Notes: generated from the sequence alone by a model not told the origin. A stretch of DNA of 64,000 nt from Massilia sp. H6 (GCF_024802625.1 NZ_CP103372.1:62001-126000); one strand, 5' to 3'; shown: positions 10,028 to 19,836, numbered from the stretch's first letter. A program made the numbers and translations.

Positions 10028-10477
10028 ATGTGCAGCAGGCTACGATCATTTTTCTTGTGCCTACTCATCGTTTCCTTACCAGTGCAGGGCATTGCGGGAG
10101 TAGCGAGGTTCGCGTGCGGCATGTCTCACCATGCTTCAGTCGTCTCCAATACCGAGCCGGATGCGCCATTGGCGGTAGCCGCCGAAGACGCCGGCAATCA
10201 TGCGGGCGATCACGAACATGTCGCCGCGGCGGCGCAGGGCGCTTCTTCACCTGATGGAGACTGCGCGTCCACAAGCACGGATGCGCATGAGCGGTCCAGT
10301 TGTGGTACCTGCGCGGGCTGCAGCATTGGCGCATGCGCGCCGCCCCCCGTGGCCCTTCTGACCGCAGTGGAAGAGCCGGCCAACGGACTTCAGCAACTCT
10401 CCCCATCCTCGTTTACCGGGCATGTCCCCGCCCGGATCGAACGCCCACCTCGTATTCTCACGCCAACCGCGGCGTGA
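10028..10477 (+). CDS. small secreted CxxC protein preceding copAB (DUF2946/CzcI-like)
   Basis: The product is about 149 residues from the ATG at 10028 (MCSRLRSFFLCLLIVSLPVQG), chosen because it opens a normal signal peptide. The mature part is His/Asp/Ala-rich and carries SSCGTCAGCSIGACAPPP, a closely spaced Cys cluster. It ends with HVPARIERPPR, a tail shared in style with the proteins at 26079 and 27301. It lies 253 bp ahead of copA on the same strand. It is probably periplasmic or membrane-attached, and either metal binding or a regulatory role is possible. The family has no agreed function. Confidence 0.7.
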   Translation: MCSRLRSFFLCLLIVSLPVQGIAGVARFACGMSHHASVVSNTEPDAPLAVAAEDAGNHAGDHEHVAAAAQGASSPDGDCASTSTDAHERSSCGTCAGCSIGACAPPPVALLTAVEEPANGLQQLSPSSFTGHVPARIERPPRILTPTAA

Positions 10478-10730
10478 CAACTTGTCGCGGCTAGTACCGG
10501 CGAACGTTTCCTGAACCTGCTGCTCAGCCCGTGCTGCGCGCCTGTGCGTCCTTGACCCAAGGGCGGCGCGCGGTCCTGCGGCTTTGCTCCACCAGCAGCG
10601 CGCGGTGCCTGCCGAGTCGGCTGCGAGCCTGGCCTGCGCACGCGCACGTGCCGGGAGCACGGACATTGGCCTGGCACCGCGCCGCGCAGCCTGTCTGCGC
10701 CATAACTTTCAATTCGTATCGGAGGTCCAT

Positions 10731-12590
10731 ATGAAGTATGTCGATGTATCTGAAGGGGGCGTCAGCAGATGGCGCCGCCGCTTCCTGCAAGGGCTTGGTG
10801 CAGTGGCCGGGCTCGCAGGCTTGAGTCCGGGCACACTGTTCGCTGCCCAGGAGGACCGCAGGGCCCTGCGCGGCAGCAATTTCGAGCTGGAGATCGGGCC
10901 CGCAGCCGTCAACTTTACCGGCGCCGACCGCATTGCCACCGTGGTCAATGGCCAGCTTCCTGCGCCGACGCTCTACTGGACCGAAGGTGATACCGTGACG
11001 ATCCGGGTCACCAACCGGCTCCCGACGGTCAGTTCGATCCACTGGCACGGCATCCTCCTTCCAGCCGAGATGGATGGTGTGCCGGGATTGAGTTTCGCCG
11101 GTATCGAGCCTGGCCAGACGTTCACGTACCGGTTCGACGTCAAGCAGAGCGGCACTTACTGGTACCACAGCCACTCCGCCTTCCAGGAGCAGACCGGTTT
11201 GTACGGTCCGATTGTCGTGGTCCCGAAGGGAGGGGAGCGCGTAGCTGCAGACCGCGACTACGTGGTGATGCTTTCGGACTGGACCGACGAGAAACCCGAA
11301 CGTGTACTGGCAAACCTGAAGAAGATGAGCGACTTCTTCAACAACAAACAGCCGACCTTCGGCGAATTCGTGCGTGACGTCCAGACGATGGGTTTTTCCG
11401 CCGCCGTAGACAAGCGCAAGATGTGGAACCAGATGCGGATGATGCCCAACGACTTCAGCGACGTGACGGCGAGCAGGAACATCAGCGGAGCGCTTCGATA
11501 CCTTATCAATGGCGCCACGGCGGAGATGAACTGGACGGGCTTGTTCCGCCCGGGCGAGAAGGTCCGCCTGCGCCTCATCAATGGTGCGGCAACGACCATC
11601 TTCGACGTACGCATCCCAGGCCTGAAGATGACGGTGGTTTCTGCCGATGGCCAGGATGTGGAGCCGGTCAGCGTGGACGAAATACGCATCTCCGTGGCGG
11701 AAACCTACGATGTCATTGTCGAACCGACCGAGGAGAAGGCGTATACGGTCTTCGCCCAGTCGATAGGGCGTTCGGGATTCGTGCGCGCGACGCTCGCGCC
11801 ACGGCCAGGCATGCAGGCCCCCGTTCCCGCTGTGGACGAAGCACAGTGGCTGACCATGACGGACATGATGGGTGCGATGGCCATGTCCGGCATGCACGGC
11901 GGTGGGCGCGGCGGGCACGGGACGGACGCACAGGGGACGGGGGGCTCTTCGTCCGCTGGGGGAGTCGCCGCCTCGGCCCATCAGGGCCATGCGCAGCCAG
12001 CGGCTGCCCCGGCCGATGCCCATGCCGCACACGCACAGATGTCCTCGCCCACGAAGCCTGTCCAGCCTCCCAAGGTGACCCATGCGCGCACCGAATACGG
12101 ACCAGGTGTCGACATGCACGTCGATATGCCGCGCACGAACCTCGATGATCCTGGCGTCAACCTGCGCGGAAATGGCCGCCGCGTGTTGACCTATGCGGAT
12201 TTGCGGACGATCGGCGGCTCGGTCGATCCAAGGGAGCCGACACGCGAGATCGAACTTCACCTGACAGGCAACATGGAGCGGTTCATGTGGTCCTTCGACG
12301 GCCAGAAATTCTCCGAGGCCCTGCCCATCCATTTCCGGTATGGCGAGCGGCTGCGCATTGTTCTCGTCAACGACACCATGATGAACCACCCGATCCACCT
12401 GCATGGGATGTGGAGCGACTTGGAGTCCGAAAACGGGGAGTTCCAGGTGCGGAAACATACCATCAACGTGCAGCCGGCACAACGAATCACCTACCGCGTC
12501 ACAGCCGACGCACGCGGCCACTGGGCCTTTCACTGCCACCTGATGTACCACATGGAAGCCGGCATGTTCAGGGAGGTAGTCGTATCATGA
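10731..12590 (+). CDS. copA: copper-resistance multicopper oxidase CopA/PcoA
   Basis: The product is about 619 residues. The ATG at 10731 follows CGGAGG. An N-terminal twin-arginine signal (SRWRRRFLQGLGAVAGLAGL) sends the folded, copper-loaded enzyme to the periplasm. All four cupredoxin copper motifs are present: HWHG (104-107), WYHSHS (144-149), HPIHLHG (553-559) and HCHLMYHMEAGM (601-612). Between them lies a Met/His/Gly-rich region (MTDMMGAMAMSGMHGG and following) that probably binds extra copper. The enzyme oxidises Cu(I) to the less toxic Cu(II). The stop overlaps the copB start, so the two are translationally coupled. No copRS two-component genes are next to it. Confidence 0.94.
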   Translation: MKYVDVSEGGVSRWRRRFLQGLGAVAGLAGLSPGTLFAAQEDRRALRGSNFELEIGPAAVNFTGADRIATVVNGQLPAPTLYWTEGDTVTIRVTNRLPTVSSIHWHGILLPAEMDGVPGLSFAGIEPGQTFTYRFDVKQSGTYWYHSHSAFQEQTGLYGPIVVVPKGGERVAADRDYVVMLSDWTDEKPERVLANLKKMSDFFNNKQPTFGEFVRDVQTMGFSAAVDKRKMWNQMRMMPNDFSDVTASRNISGALRYLINGATAEMNWTGLFRPGEKVRLRLINGAATTIFDVRIPGLKMTVVSADGQDVEPVSVDEIRISVAETYDVIVEPTEEKAYTVFAQSIGRSGFVRATLAPRPGMQAPVPAVDEAQWLTMTDMMGAMAMSGMHGGGRGGHGTDAQGTGGSSSAGGVAASAHQGHAQPAAAPADAHAAHAQMSSPTKPVQPPKVTHARTEYGPGVDMHVDMPRTNLDDPGVNLRGNGRRVLTYADLRTIGGSVDPREPTREIELHLTGNMERFMWSFDGQKFSEALPIHFRYGERLRIVLVNDTMMNHPIHLHGMWSDLESENGEFQVRKHTINVQPAQRITYRVTADARGHWAFHCHLMYHMEAGMFREVVVS

Positions 12591-13828
12591 GGACTCCTGT
12601 AATGAAATTAATGCCCTCCGTCGTGATCCTGGCTGGCGCGCTGTCAGTGAGCGCAATGGCACAGACTACGCCAGCAGCGGGACACCAACACCAGCCGCCC
12701 CCGCCCGCCAGTGGACACGACATGTCGACGATGGACCATTCGAAGATGGGTCACGCTGCGCCGCCTGCCTCGAACCCAACGCCATCGCAGCAAACGACGG
12801 CTGCTCCGGGTTCATCAAAAACTGGGGAAGCTGGTCACGCCGGCCACGGGAGCCCAGCCGCGGCACCACAGGCGACAACCCCAGTCCAGAAAGCGGAACC
12901 CCAGGCACGCGATACTGGGCACACAGGCCACGGCACGCAGCCACAGACCGCGCCCGTCGCCAAACCGAGTACAGTCCCCGGCCACACGCCGGGCGTGGAT
13001 CACTCGGCGATGGGGCACGACGCCGGCGCTGCCCAGGCTAGGCAACCGGCTCAAGGGGCTCCCGCTGCGCCCATGGGTGGACACGGCATGACGATGGGAC
13101 CGATGCAGGGGGGTAAGCCCCCGCCGGATGCGCGCGATCCGAACGCCTATAACGAAGGGACGCGCCACGCCAATTTCGGCAACCACGAGATGCACGACAA
13201 CGCCCCGTTCGGGAAAGTGCTGGTCGACAAGGCTGAGGTGGCGAAGGGCGATGGCGAACGCGGCCAAAACCTAGAGGTCGAGGCGTGGTACGGCAACGAC
13301 TACAACAAGGCTTGGGTGAAGCTCGAAGGCGAGCGCCGCGGCGGGGCACTCGAAGCGGCCCGTACCGAACTCCTCTGGGACCGCGCATTCGCGCCGTTCT
13401 GGAGCACCCAGCTGGGCATACGGCACGACGCCGGCGAAGGCGGCGGAAGGGACTGGCTCGCCTTCGGGGTGCAAGGCCTCGCGCCGTACTGGTTCGAGAC
13501 CGAGGCGACAGCGTACTGGCGATCCGGAGGCGAGTTTGCGGCGCGCTTTGCGATGAAGTACGAGATCTTGTTCACTTCTAGGGTGATTCTCGAACCAGAG
13601 TTGGGTGCAAACCTGTACAGCCGGGCCGATCCCGAGCGGGGCACTGGAAAAGGTCTTTCGGATCTCAGCTTCGGACTGCGACTCCGGTACGAAATCACCC
13701 GCAAATTTGCGCCTTACATCGGTGTTACCTGGGGCAGGCAGTTCGGGGAAACCGCCGACTACACGCGCGTACGCGGCGGCCAACGTAGCCAAACGCAGGC
13801 AGTAGCTGGTCTGCGCCTGTGGTTTTGA
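12587..13828 (+). CDS. copB: outer-membrane copper-resistance protein CopB
   Basis: The product is about 413 residues from the ATG overlapping the copA stop; a second ATG at 12602 is also possible. A signal peptide ends at SAMAQ. The N-terminal half is low-complexity and rich in His, Met, Gly and Pro with repeated HDMSTMDHSKMGH-like units, which are copper-binding in this family. The C-terminal half (from about residue 195) is the conserved CopB beta-barrel, ending in VAGLRLWF with a terminal Phe typical of outer-membrane proteins. CopB works with CopA in periplasmic copper sequestration or export. Confidence 0.92.
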   Translation: MRTPVMKLMPSVVILAGALSVSAMAQTTPAAGHQHQPPPPASGHDMSTMDHSKMGHAAPPASNPTPSQQTTAAPGSSKTGEAGHAGHGSPAAAPQATTPVQKAEPQARDTGHTGHGTQPQTAPVAKPSTVPGHTPGVDHSAMGHDAGAAQARQPAQGAPAAPMGGHGMTMGPMQGGKPPPDARDPNAYNEGTRHANFGNHEMHDNAPFGKVLVDKAEVAKGDGERGQNLEVEAWYGNDYNKAWVKLEGERRGGALEAARTELLWDRAFAPFWSTQLGIRHDAGEGGGRDWLAFGVQGLAPYWFETEATAYWRSGGEFAARFAMKYEILFTSRVILEPELGANLYSRADPERGTGKGLSDLSFGLRLRYEITRKFAPYIGVTWGRQFGETADYTRVRGGQRSQTQAVAGLRLWF

Positions 13829-13913
13829 GTCTACATAGGGTGACGCGTCAGTAGCCCAGGGCAAGGGATGTCCTGCGGGCGACACTGAAACCAACCTTTT
13901 TGAGGAGAGCATC

Positions 13914-14243
13914 ATGCATCAACAGTACGAGAGCTGTATCGAAGCTTGCAACGATTGCGCTAACGCGTGCGACATGTGTGCGGCAGCGTGTCTGCAGGAG
14001 GATGACGTAAAGATGATGGCGCGCTGTATCGCCCTGGACATCGATTGCGCGCAGCTGTGCCGGTTGGCTGCGGCAATGATGGCGAGGGGTAGCGAAGCGG
14101 CAAAGCTTGTCTGCGAAGCATGCGCTTCGCTTTGTGACCTGTGTGCGGAAGAGTGCGGCAAGCATCAGATGCAGCATTGCCAGGAATGCGCTGCGGCATG
14201 CCGCAAGTGTGCCGCCGAGTGCCGTCAAATGGCATCTGCTTGA
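13914..14243 (+). CDS. Cys-rich four-helix-bundle copper storage protein (Csp/DUF326)
   Basis: The product is 109 residues with no signal peptide, preceded by GAGGAG. Cys residues recur with helical spacing: YESCIEACNDCANACDMCAAACL, CIALDIDCAQLC and CEACASLCDLCAEECGKHQMQHCQECAAACRKCAAEC. This is the pattern of the Csp family, four-helix bundles whose inward-facing Cys bind many Cu(I) ions. Absence of a signal suggests a cytosolic form (Csp3-like). It would buffer Cu(I) before export. It lies 85 bp after copB in the same direction, so it may share the cop transcript. Confidence 0.9.
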   Translation: MHQQYESCIEACNDCANACDMCAAACLQEDDVKMMARCIALDIDCAQLCRLAAAMMARGSEAAKLVCEACASLCDLCAEECGKHQMQHCQECAAACRKCAAECRQMASA

Positions 14244-14531
14244 GTTGAAGCGAGGCGACTGCTGCTGTCCTGCGCAGTCGCTGAGCGACTCCACACTCAT
14301 GCATGGCGCGAATATGCGTCGGCCTTTTTGCGCGCGAAAGAATCTTATATGGGCGAGTGTTGTAAAAACACATTTTTATTGCCAACGTGTAGACTTCTGG
14401 CTACATTGGAAGGGCGGCAATATGTATAGACAGGTTGGCTGTCGGGTCTCCCGCTCCGGCTTGGTTCTGAAGCCTCGGAAATGTGTCAGCTTCAGTTGAG
14501 TAGCTCCTACAAAAACAAACCCGGAGGGTAA

Positions 14532-17240
14532 ATGGCTTACAAGTACGTCCCAAGAACGACTGCCGCGCTTGCACTGATGGTTCTGCAACAGAGCGCATAT
14601 GCACAACAGCCAGCCACAGCCGCTACCGCTGAAGCGACAGGAATGCAGCGCGTCCAGGTCACCGGTAGCCGTATCAACCTGCGACAAGAACAAGTCTCCG
14701 GGGTCGGTCCCGTCACCGTGATCGATGCCGACACCATCCAGCGCTCCGGCGCAATCTCGATCGAAACACTTCTGCAGCGGCTTCCTTCATCCGCCGGCAC
14801 GGCGGGCAGCCAGACCAGCGCGTACTGGACCAGTAACGGCTACGGCACGACACAGGTGAACCTGCGCGGCCTGGGAATCGACCGCACGCTGGTGCTCCTG
14901 AACGGTCGTCGCGTCGTGTCGGGCGGAACGGGCGCGAACAGCTCGGTTGACCTGAACATGATTCCCGTCGCGATGATCGAACGGATCGAGGTGCTGAAGG
15001 ACGGCGCATCTGCCATCTACGGCGCCGATGCAGTGGCCGGCGTCGTCAACATCATCACCAAGAAGGCGATGGACGGCGTCGAAGCGTCGGTCCGTTACGG
15101 GAAGACCGAGCGCGGCGACGGCGCCGAGAAGTCGGCGGACATCGTCTGGGGCACCAAAAGCGAGCGCGGTTCGCTGATGGCATCCCTGAACTATTCCGAG
15201 AGCGAAGCGGTCAACCTGGCCTCGCGCGCGCCCTGCTCACTGTTCGAGGACGAGGGCGAACTGGTGTGCTCGGGCAGCTCGTCCACCATCGGCGGACGCG
15301 CGCGGCTGGCGGATGGCCGCCGGGTCAATTTCAACCAGGACCCGAGCGGCAATCCGCGCGGTTTCGAGACCTACAGCGCGGCCAGGCACGCCTATAACAG
15401 CAACCCGTTCCTCAACGCGGTGAACCCGATCAAGCGCGTCGGCGCCAGCGCTTTCGGCAATGTGCGCTTGAACGACAAGGTCGACCTGTTCACAGAGCTC
15501 ATGTTCACCAACCGCCAGTCCAGGCAGCTTGCAACGCCCGGCGCGATTGGTGTGTACCGGCCGATTGAAATCGCTGCAAGCCATCCCACCAATCCGACCG
15601 GTCAGAACCTGACACTCGAGCGGCGCCGCGTGGCCGAAGTCGGCCCGCGCTACTTCTTCCAGGAGACGAACACCTTCCGGGTGCTCGCCGGACTGAAGGG
15701 TGAGATCGGGGAAAAATGGGACTGGTCGGCATCCCTCAACTGGGGACGGAACACCGGCGTTGATGGGATGACGAACATCATCAACCTCGATCGTGTCGAT
15801 GCGACGCTCAACGCCGCAACCTGCGGCAGGGGGCCAACAGCAGCCCCGTGCGGCAACTATCTTGGCTACGGCAACCTCAGCCCGGCGGTCCTCGAATACA
15901 TCCACTTTACGACCCGCGACCATGGTGGGAACGACCAGAAGAGCTTCAATGCAAGCATCAGTGGCGAGGTGTTCTCTTTGCCAGCTGGGCCGGTGGGTTT
16001 CGCATCCGGCTTCGAGTACCGCCAGGAGCGCGGATGGCGCGACCCGGACGCCCTGATCGTGTCGGGCGCCGCTAATACGCCTGCGCAGGCCGCGATCGCC
16101 GGCGAGTACAGCGCGCGCGAGGTCTTCGCGGAGCTGGCCGTCCCCTTGCTGGCCAAGCTGCCCCTGGTAGATTCCCTGACGCTGAACGCCGCAGCGCGGT
16201 ACTCCGACTACAGCCTGTTCGGGTCGCAGGCCACCTACAAGCTCGGTCTCGACTGGCAGGTCATCCCCACCTTGAAAATGCGCGCCAACCGGTCGACCGC
16301 ATTTCGCGTGCCGAATGTCCCTGAACTGTTCGGCGGTGTCTCCGAGGGTAACCTGACGACGACCGATCCATGCAACAACTGGAATACGTTAGATGCGAAC
16401 TCCGCGGTCTACAAGAACTGCCAGGCGTCTGGCCTGCCTGCCGGATTCCGGCAATTCGGACCGTCCATTCTGACGACAGGCGGCGGCAACCAGAACCTGA
16501 AACCGGAAGAGGCGGACACGTTCACCGTCGGTGCCGTCTGGACGCCGTCGAAGGCATTGACCCTGACGCTCGACTATTTCAACATCAAGATCAACAACGC
16601 GATCGAGACCGTCCCCGGCTCGACCAAACTCTCGGTCTGCTACAACTCGCCGGGGCTGGCACACATCTTCTGCGGGCCGCAGAGCTTTACGCGCGATCCG
16701 CGTACGGGTGAAATCAACTTCCTGTCGTCCCAGCCCGAGAACGCGGCACAGCAGCGCGTCGCCGGGATTGACCTTGGCGCCATGTACGACTTCAGTCTGT
16801 TCGGGTGGTCGTCGTCGGTCACGGCCGATGTCTCCCGTCTCAGCGAGTTCGACGTGACGCCGTTCCCTGGCGGTGAGGTCATCGAGTATGCCGGCAAGAT
16901 CACGGGCGGCCGGGGCAGCTACGCCAAGTGGCGGTCGACTGCCTCGCTAACCACGTCGAACGGACCATGGTCGGGATCCTATGCGGTGCAGTACATCGGC
17001 AAGGCTGACGACATCAACGCTGCCCCAAGCGATATCGGCTCCCGCGCGCCGAGCATCGCCTACCACAACGCCAGCCTGAAATATGCATTCAACAAGGCGG
17101 TTGCACTGTCGGTCGGCATCGACAACCTGTTCGACAAACGTCCACCGTATATCCAGAGCTGGACAGACGGGAACACCGACACGATGACCTATGACCTGCT
17201 CGGTCGCCGCTGGCACGTTCGCCTCGGCTACAAGTTCTAG
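14532..17240 (+). CDS. TonB-dependent outer-membrane receptor
   Basis: The product is 902 residues, with GGAGGG upstream of the ATG. It has a signal peptide to about residue 25 (AYAQ), a plug domain (about 45-180) with VQVTGSRIN and VEVLKDGASAIYGADAVAGVVNIITKK, then a 22-strand barrel ending in WHVRLGYKF. It has the architecture of receptors that import siderophores, other metal chelates or large nutrients using TonB. The ligand is not evident. It is followed by two PepSY proteins, one fused to a reductase, a grouping that suggests reductive release of an imported metal complex. Its placement inside a metal island raises the question whether copper is involved. Confidence 0.9.
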   Translation: MAYKYVPRTTAALALMVLQQSAYAQQPATAATAEATGMQRVQVTGSRINLRQEQVSGVGPVTVIDADTIQRSGAISIETLLQRLPSSAGTAGSQTSAYWTSNGYGTTQVNLRGLGIDRTLVLLNGRRVVSGGTGANSSVDLNMIPVAMIERIEVLKDGASAIYGADAVAGVVNIITKKAMDGVEASVRYGKTERGDGAEKSADIVWGTKSERGSLMASLNYSESEAVNLASRAPCSLFEDEGELVCSGSSSTIGGRARLADGRRVNFNQDPSGNPRGFETYSAARHAYNSNPFLNAVNPIKRVGASAFGNVRLNDKVDLFTELMFTNRQSRQLATPGAIGVYRPIEIAASHPTNPTGQNLTLERRRVAEVGPRYFFQETNTFRVLAGLKGEIGEKWDWSASLNWGRNTGVDGMTNIINLDRVDATLNAATCGRGPTAAPCGNYLGYGNLSPAVLEYIHFTTRDHGGNDQKSFNASISGEVFSLPAGPVGFASGFEYRQERGWRDPDALIVSGAANTPAQAAIAGEYSAREVFAELAVPLLAKLPLVDSLTLNAAARYSDYSLFGSQATYKLGLDWQVIPTLKMRANRSTAFRVPNVPELFGGVSEGNLTTTDPCNNWNTLDANSAVYKNCQASGLPAGFRQFGPSILTTGGGNQNLKPEEADTFTVGAVWTPSKALTLTLDYFNIKINNAIETVPGSTKLSVCYNSPGLAHIFCGPQSFTRDPRTGEINFLSSQPENAAQQRVAGIDLGAMYDFSLFGWSSSVTADVSRLSEFDVTPFPGGEVIEYAGKITGGRGSYAKWRSTASLTTSNGPWSGSYAVQYIGKADDINAAPSDIGSRAPSIAYHNASLKYAFNKAVALSVGIDNLFDKRPPYIQSWTDGNTDTMTYDLLGRRWHVRLGYKF

Positions 17241-17344
17241 GGCATTGGGTAAACACCAGGCAGGCCGCTGCGCGTGCATAATGCGCGGCGGCCGCGCGGT
17301 GGACAGTCTGCCCTGTCGGGAAACACAACTCAAACACGAACACT

Positions 17345-18037
17345 ATGCAAATCGCCTTCTGGGTGCGACGCGCCCATAAATGGATCGGACTTGTCATTGG
17401 GGTGCAGGCACTGCTCTGGATGATCAGCGGCCTGTACATGGTCGTCGTTCCTCTCGAGGTCGTCCACGGCGACCATCTGGCGCATGTGCCCACCGAACGG
17501 CTCAAACCGTCGGCAACCCGCATCACGCAGGCACGCCTGCACGAGCTCTACCCTGGCATTACCTCCCTCCGCATGAAGAGCCTGCTCGGGAAGGAAGCCT
17601 ACGAAATCAAACAAGGCCAGCAGACCACCCTGGTGGACGCCGCCGACGGCAAAAAGCTCAGCCCGCTCGGCCGGGAGGACGTCGTCGCGCTCGCTGATGC
17701 AGCCTATGTCGGCGAAGGCAGCGTCCGCGGCGTCGAGTGGGTCACCAAAGCACCCCAGGAAGTCGGTGCACGACCTGTGCCTCTGTGGGCGGTCCATTAC
17801 GACGAGCCGGGCAAGACAACGCTGTACTTTTCGCCTTTTACCGGCGACCTCGTCGCGCGGCGTCATGAACTCTGGAGGTGGTTCGATTTCCTGTGGATGT
17901 TCCACATCATGGATTACGAAGAACGCGAGAACGTGAACAACACGCTTCTGCGCGTCGCCTCGATCTCCGGGCTGGCGTTCGCGCTGAGCGGAGCCTGGCT
18001 GCTCTTCTACAGTTTCACGCGGAGGAAGGCAGTATGA
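17345..18037 (+). CDS. PepSY-associated membrane protein
   Basis: The product is 230 residues. An N-terminal membrane segment (residues 10-30, RRAHKWIGLVIGVQALLWMISGLYM) is followed by a periplasmic PepSY-like part and a C-terminal pair of hydrophobic segments containing FDFLWMFHIMDYEE. His residues at the start (AHKWIG) and in MFHIMDY match the haem- or redox-linked PepSY_TM proteins. Its stop overlaps the start of the next gene, whose N-terminal half is a paralogue of it. The likely role is as a membrane partner in electron transfer to the periplasm. The function is inferred. Confidence 0.8.
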   Translation: MQIAFWVRRAHKWIGLVIGVQALLWMISGLYMVVVPLEVVHGDHLAHVPTERLKPSATRITQARLHELYPGITSLRMKSLLGKEAYEIKQGQQTTLVDAADGKKLSPLGREDVVALADAAYVGEGSVRGVEWVTKAPQEVGARPVPLWAVHYDEPGKTTLYFSPFTGDLVARRHELWRWFDFLWMFHIMDYEERENVNNTLLRVASISGLAFALSGAWLLFYSFTRRKAV

Positions 18038-19836
18038 GCCACTGGATGCGATGCCTTCACAAGTGGGTGGGACTGATCCTGGCGATTCAGTTCGTTCTGT
18101 GGATGTCCAGCGGGGTCATGATGAGCCTGCTCGAGGCAGACAAAGTGGCCGGACGCGAGTTTCGCGTCAAGCCGCCGGCGCCGCCGGCATGGCCGCGCGA
18201 TGCCATGAGCACGGATGCGGTGGTGGCCGCCACAAAAGAAAACATCATGACCATCAGTTCCGGCTGGCTGCTCGACCACCCTGTCTACCGGCTGCAAAAC
18301 GACAAGCGCAGCTGGCTCGTGAGCGCAAGCGACGGAGCCGCCGTCGTGGTCGACGCGCAGCTTGCCGCAAAGATCGCCCGTGCGTCTTACTCCGGTCCCG
18401 GTAAAGCTAGCGCGCCGCGGCTTCTTTCATATACGCTGGAAGCCCGCAACCATAAGGAACCGGTCTGGCGCATCGACTTCGATGATGCCGACGAGACGTC
18501 GGTCTATGTGTCGAGCAAGTCGGGCGCCGTGCTCGAACATCGGAACAGTACCTGGCGCCTGTTCGACCTGTTCTGGATGCTCCACATCATGGATTACAGC
18601 GAGCGGACCAACTTCAACAATCCCTTGCTGGTCGCGAGCGCGATCAGCGGCTTGTGGATGGCCTTGACGGGCGTATGGCTACTGTTCGTCAGCGTGCGCC
18701 TGGCAGAGTTCGTCCCCAGCCGCTGGCGTCGAAGCCGGACCGTGAACCTGGTCGACACTAGCGGGAGGCCGCAGCGTTCGATCGATGCCGTACAGGGCGA
18801 CACGGTGTTCCAGGCGCTTGCCCGTTCCGGCCTGCAGTTGCCGTCCAATTGCGGCGGTGGACAAAGCTGTGGCCTGTGCGAAGTCCGGTGCGTCGGAAAT
18901 GTACCCGCACCGACAGGCGCCGACCGCGCGCTGCTGTCGCCCGCTAAACTCGAGGCAGGTTACCGTCTGGCCTGCAACCTGCCCGTGAAGCGCAGCCTCG
19001 ACATCGACGTTGGGGATGCCACGGCCTTAGCCGACGAGCGGACAGGGGTCGTCACCAGCGTCAAACCCTTGTCGCCCTTCCTGCGTGAGATAACGGTGCG
19101 TCCGAATGAACCTGTAGCGTGTCGTCCAGGCTCATACGTTCAGGTTCATGTTCCCGCGTACGAGCGCGATGCCAGCCATCTCGAGATTCCTGAGGACCAT
19201 CATGAGGACTGGCGGACTGCGGGCACCCTGGCAGCACTTGCGAACGATGCGCCGGTTCGCCGTTCGTATTCGGTGGCAGTGCCGCTCGAGCGCTGCGACG
19301 GGCAACTGACTTTCCTCGTGCGCTTCGTACCTGGCCCAAGGCCGGGCAGGGGATCCGGCTACATGTACACGCTAAAGGCCGGCGATGAGCTGCGCTTCAG
19401 CGGCCCGTTTGGCGATTTCGCGCTGAAGACCGGAGCACGTGAAAAGGTGTTCATCGGTGGCGGCGCCGGTATGGCGCCGCTGCGCGCGATGATCCACGAG
19501 TTGCTGGCAAAGGGCGCTACGGAGCATATCCACTTCTGGTATGGCGCGCGCAGCCGCCGCGATGCTCCTTACGTGGACGAGATGCGTGGCTTTGCGTTGA
19601 ATTATCCAAACTTCCACTGGCATTTGGTGCTGTCAGATGAAGTCGAAGAAGCTGACATTCGGGTCGGATTCGCACATGAAGCTGTACTGAACGGTCTGCT
19701 GCGGACGCACCCGGATGTCACGTCCTTGGAGTTCTATGTCTGCGGTCCGCCGGCGATGCTGTCCGCTACCCGCGCGATGTTGCGCGATTTGGGTGTGCAC
19801 GACGAGCACGTCGCGTACGACGATTTTAAGATTTGA
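18034..19836 (+). CDS. PepSY membrane protein fused to NqrF-type ferredoxin/FAD/NAD reductase
   Basis: The product is 600 residues. Residues 1-230 repeat the PepSY membrane layout of the upstream protein (LHKWVGLILAIQFVLWMSSG and FWMLHIMDYSER). A 2Fe-2S ferredoxin domain follows with PSNCGGGQSCGLC (about 271-283) and a fourth Cys near LACNL. Then comes a FAD-binding domain with RRSYSVAVP (about 408-416) and an NAD-binding domain with GGGAGMAPLR (about 475) and CGPPAML (about 570). Electrons would run from NAD(P)H through FAD and 2Fe-2S into the membrane part, and possibly to a periplasmic metal complex. The ATG overlaps the previous stop. The substrate is unknown. Confidence 0.85.
   Translation: MSHWMRCLHKWVGLILAIQFVLWMSSGVMMSLLEADKVAGREFRVKPPAPPAWPRDAMSTDAVVAATKENIMTISSGWLLDHPVYRLQNDKRSWLVSASDGAAVVVDAQLAAKIARASYSGPGKASAPRLLSYTLEARNHKEPVWRIDFDDADETSVYVSSKSGAVLEHRNSTWRLFDLFWMLHIMDYSERTNFNNPLLVASAISGLWMALTGVWLLFVSVRLAEFVPSRWRRSRTVNLVDTSGRPQRSIDAVQGDTVFQALARSGLQLPSNCGGGQSCGLCEVRCVGNVPAPTGADRALLSPAKLEAGYRLACNLPVKRSLDIDVGDATALADERTGVVTSVKPLSPFLREITVRPNEPVACRPGSYVQVHVPAYERDASHLEIPEDHHEDWRTAGTLAALANDAPVRRSYSVAVPLERCDGQLTFLVRFVPGPRPGRGSGYMYTLKAGDELRFSGPFGDFALKTGAREKVFIGGGAGMAPLRAMIHELLAKGATEHIHFWYGARSRRDAPYVDEMRGFALNYPNFHWHLVLSDEVEEADIRVGFAHEAVLNGLLRTHPDVTSLEFYVCGPPAMLSATRAMLRDLGVHDEHVAYDDFKI

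Noticed and set aside
9825-10103. A 92-codon plus-strand frame that might be a transposase remnant.
   Set aside because: The sequence is Ser/Arg/Cys-rich with no transposase motif, and it overlaps the better-supported secreted protein at 10028.
10524-12551. A 675-codon minus-strand open frame opposite copA.
   Set aside because: It is the antisense shadow of a clear multicopper oxidase and shows no family motif.
14351-14381. GTGTTGTAAAAACAC followed by ATTTTTATT as a terminator before the TonB receptor.
   Set aside because: The stem is only five base pairs and is AT-rich; too weak to call with confidence.
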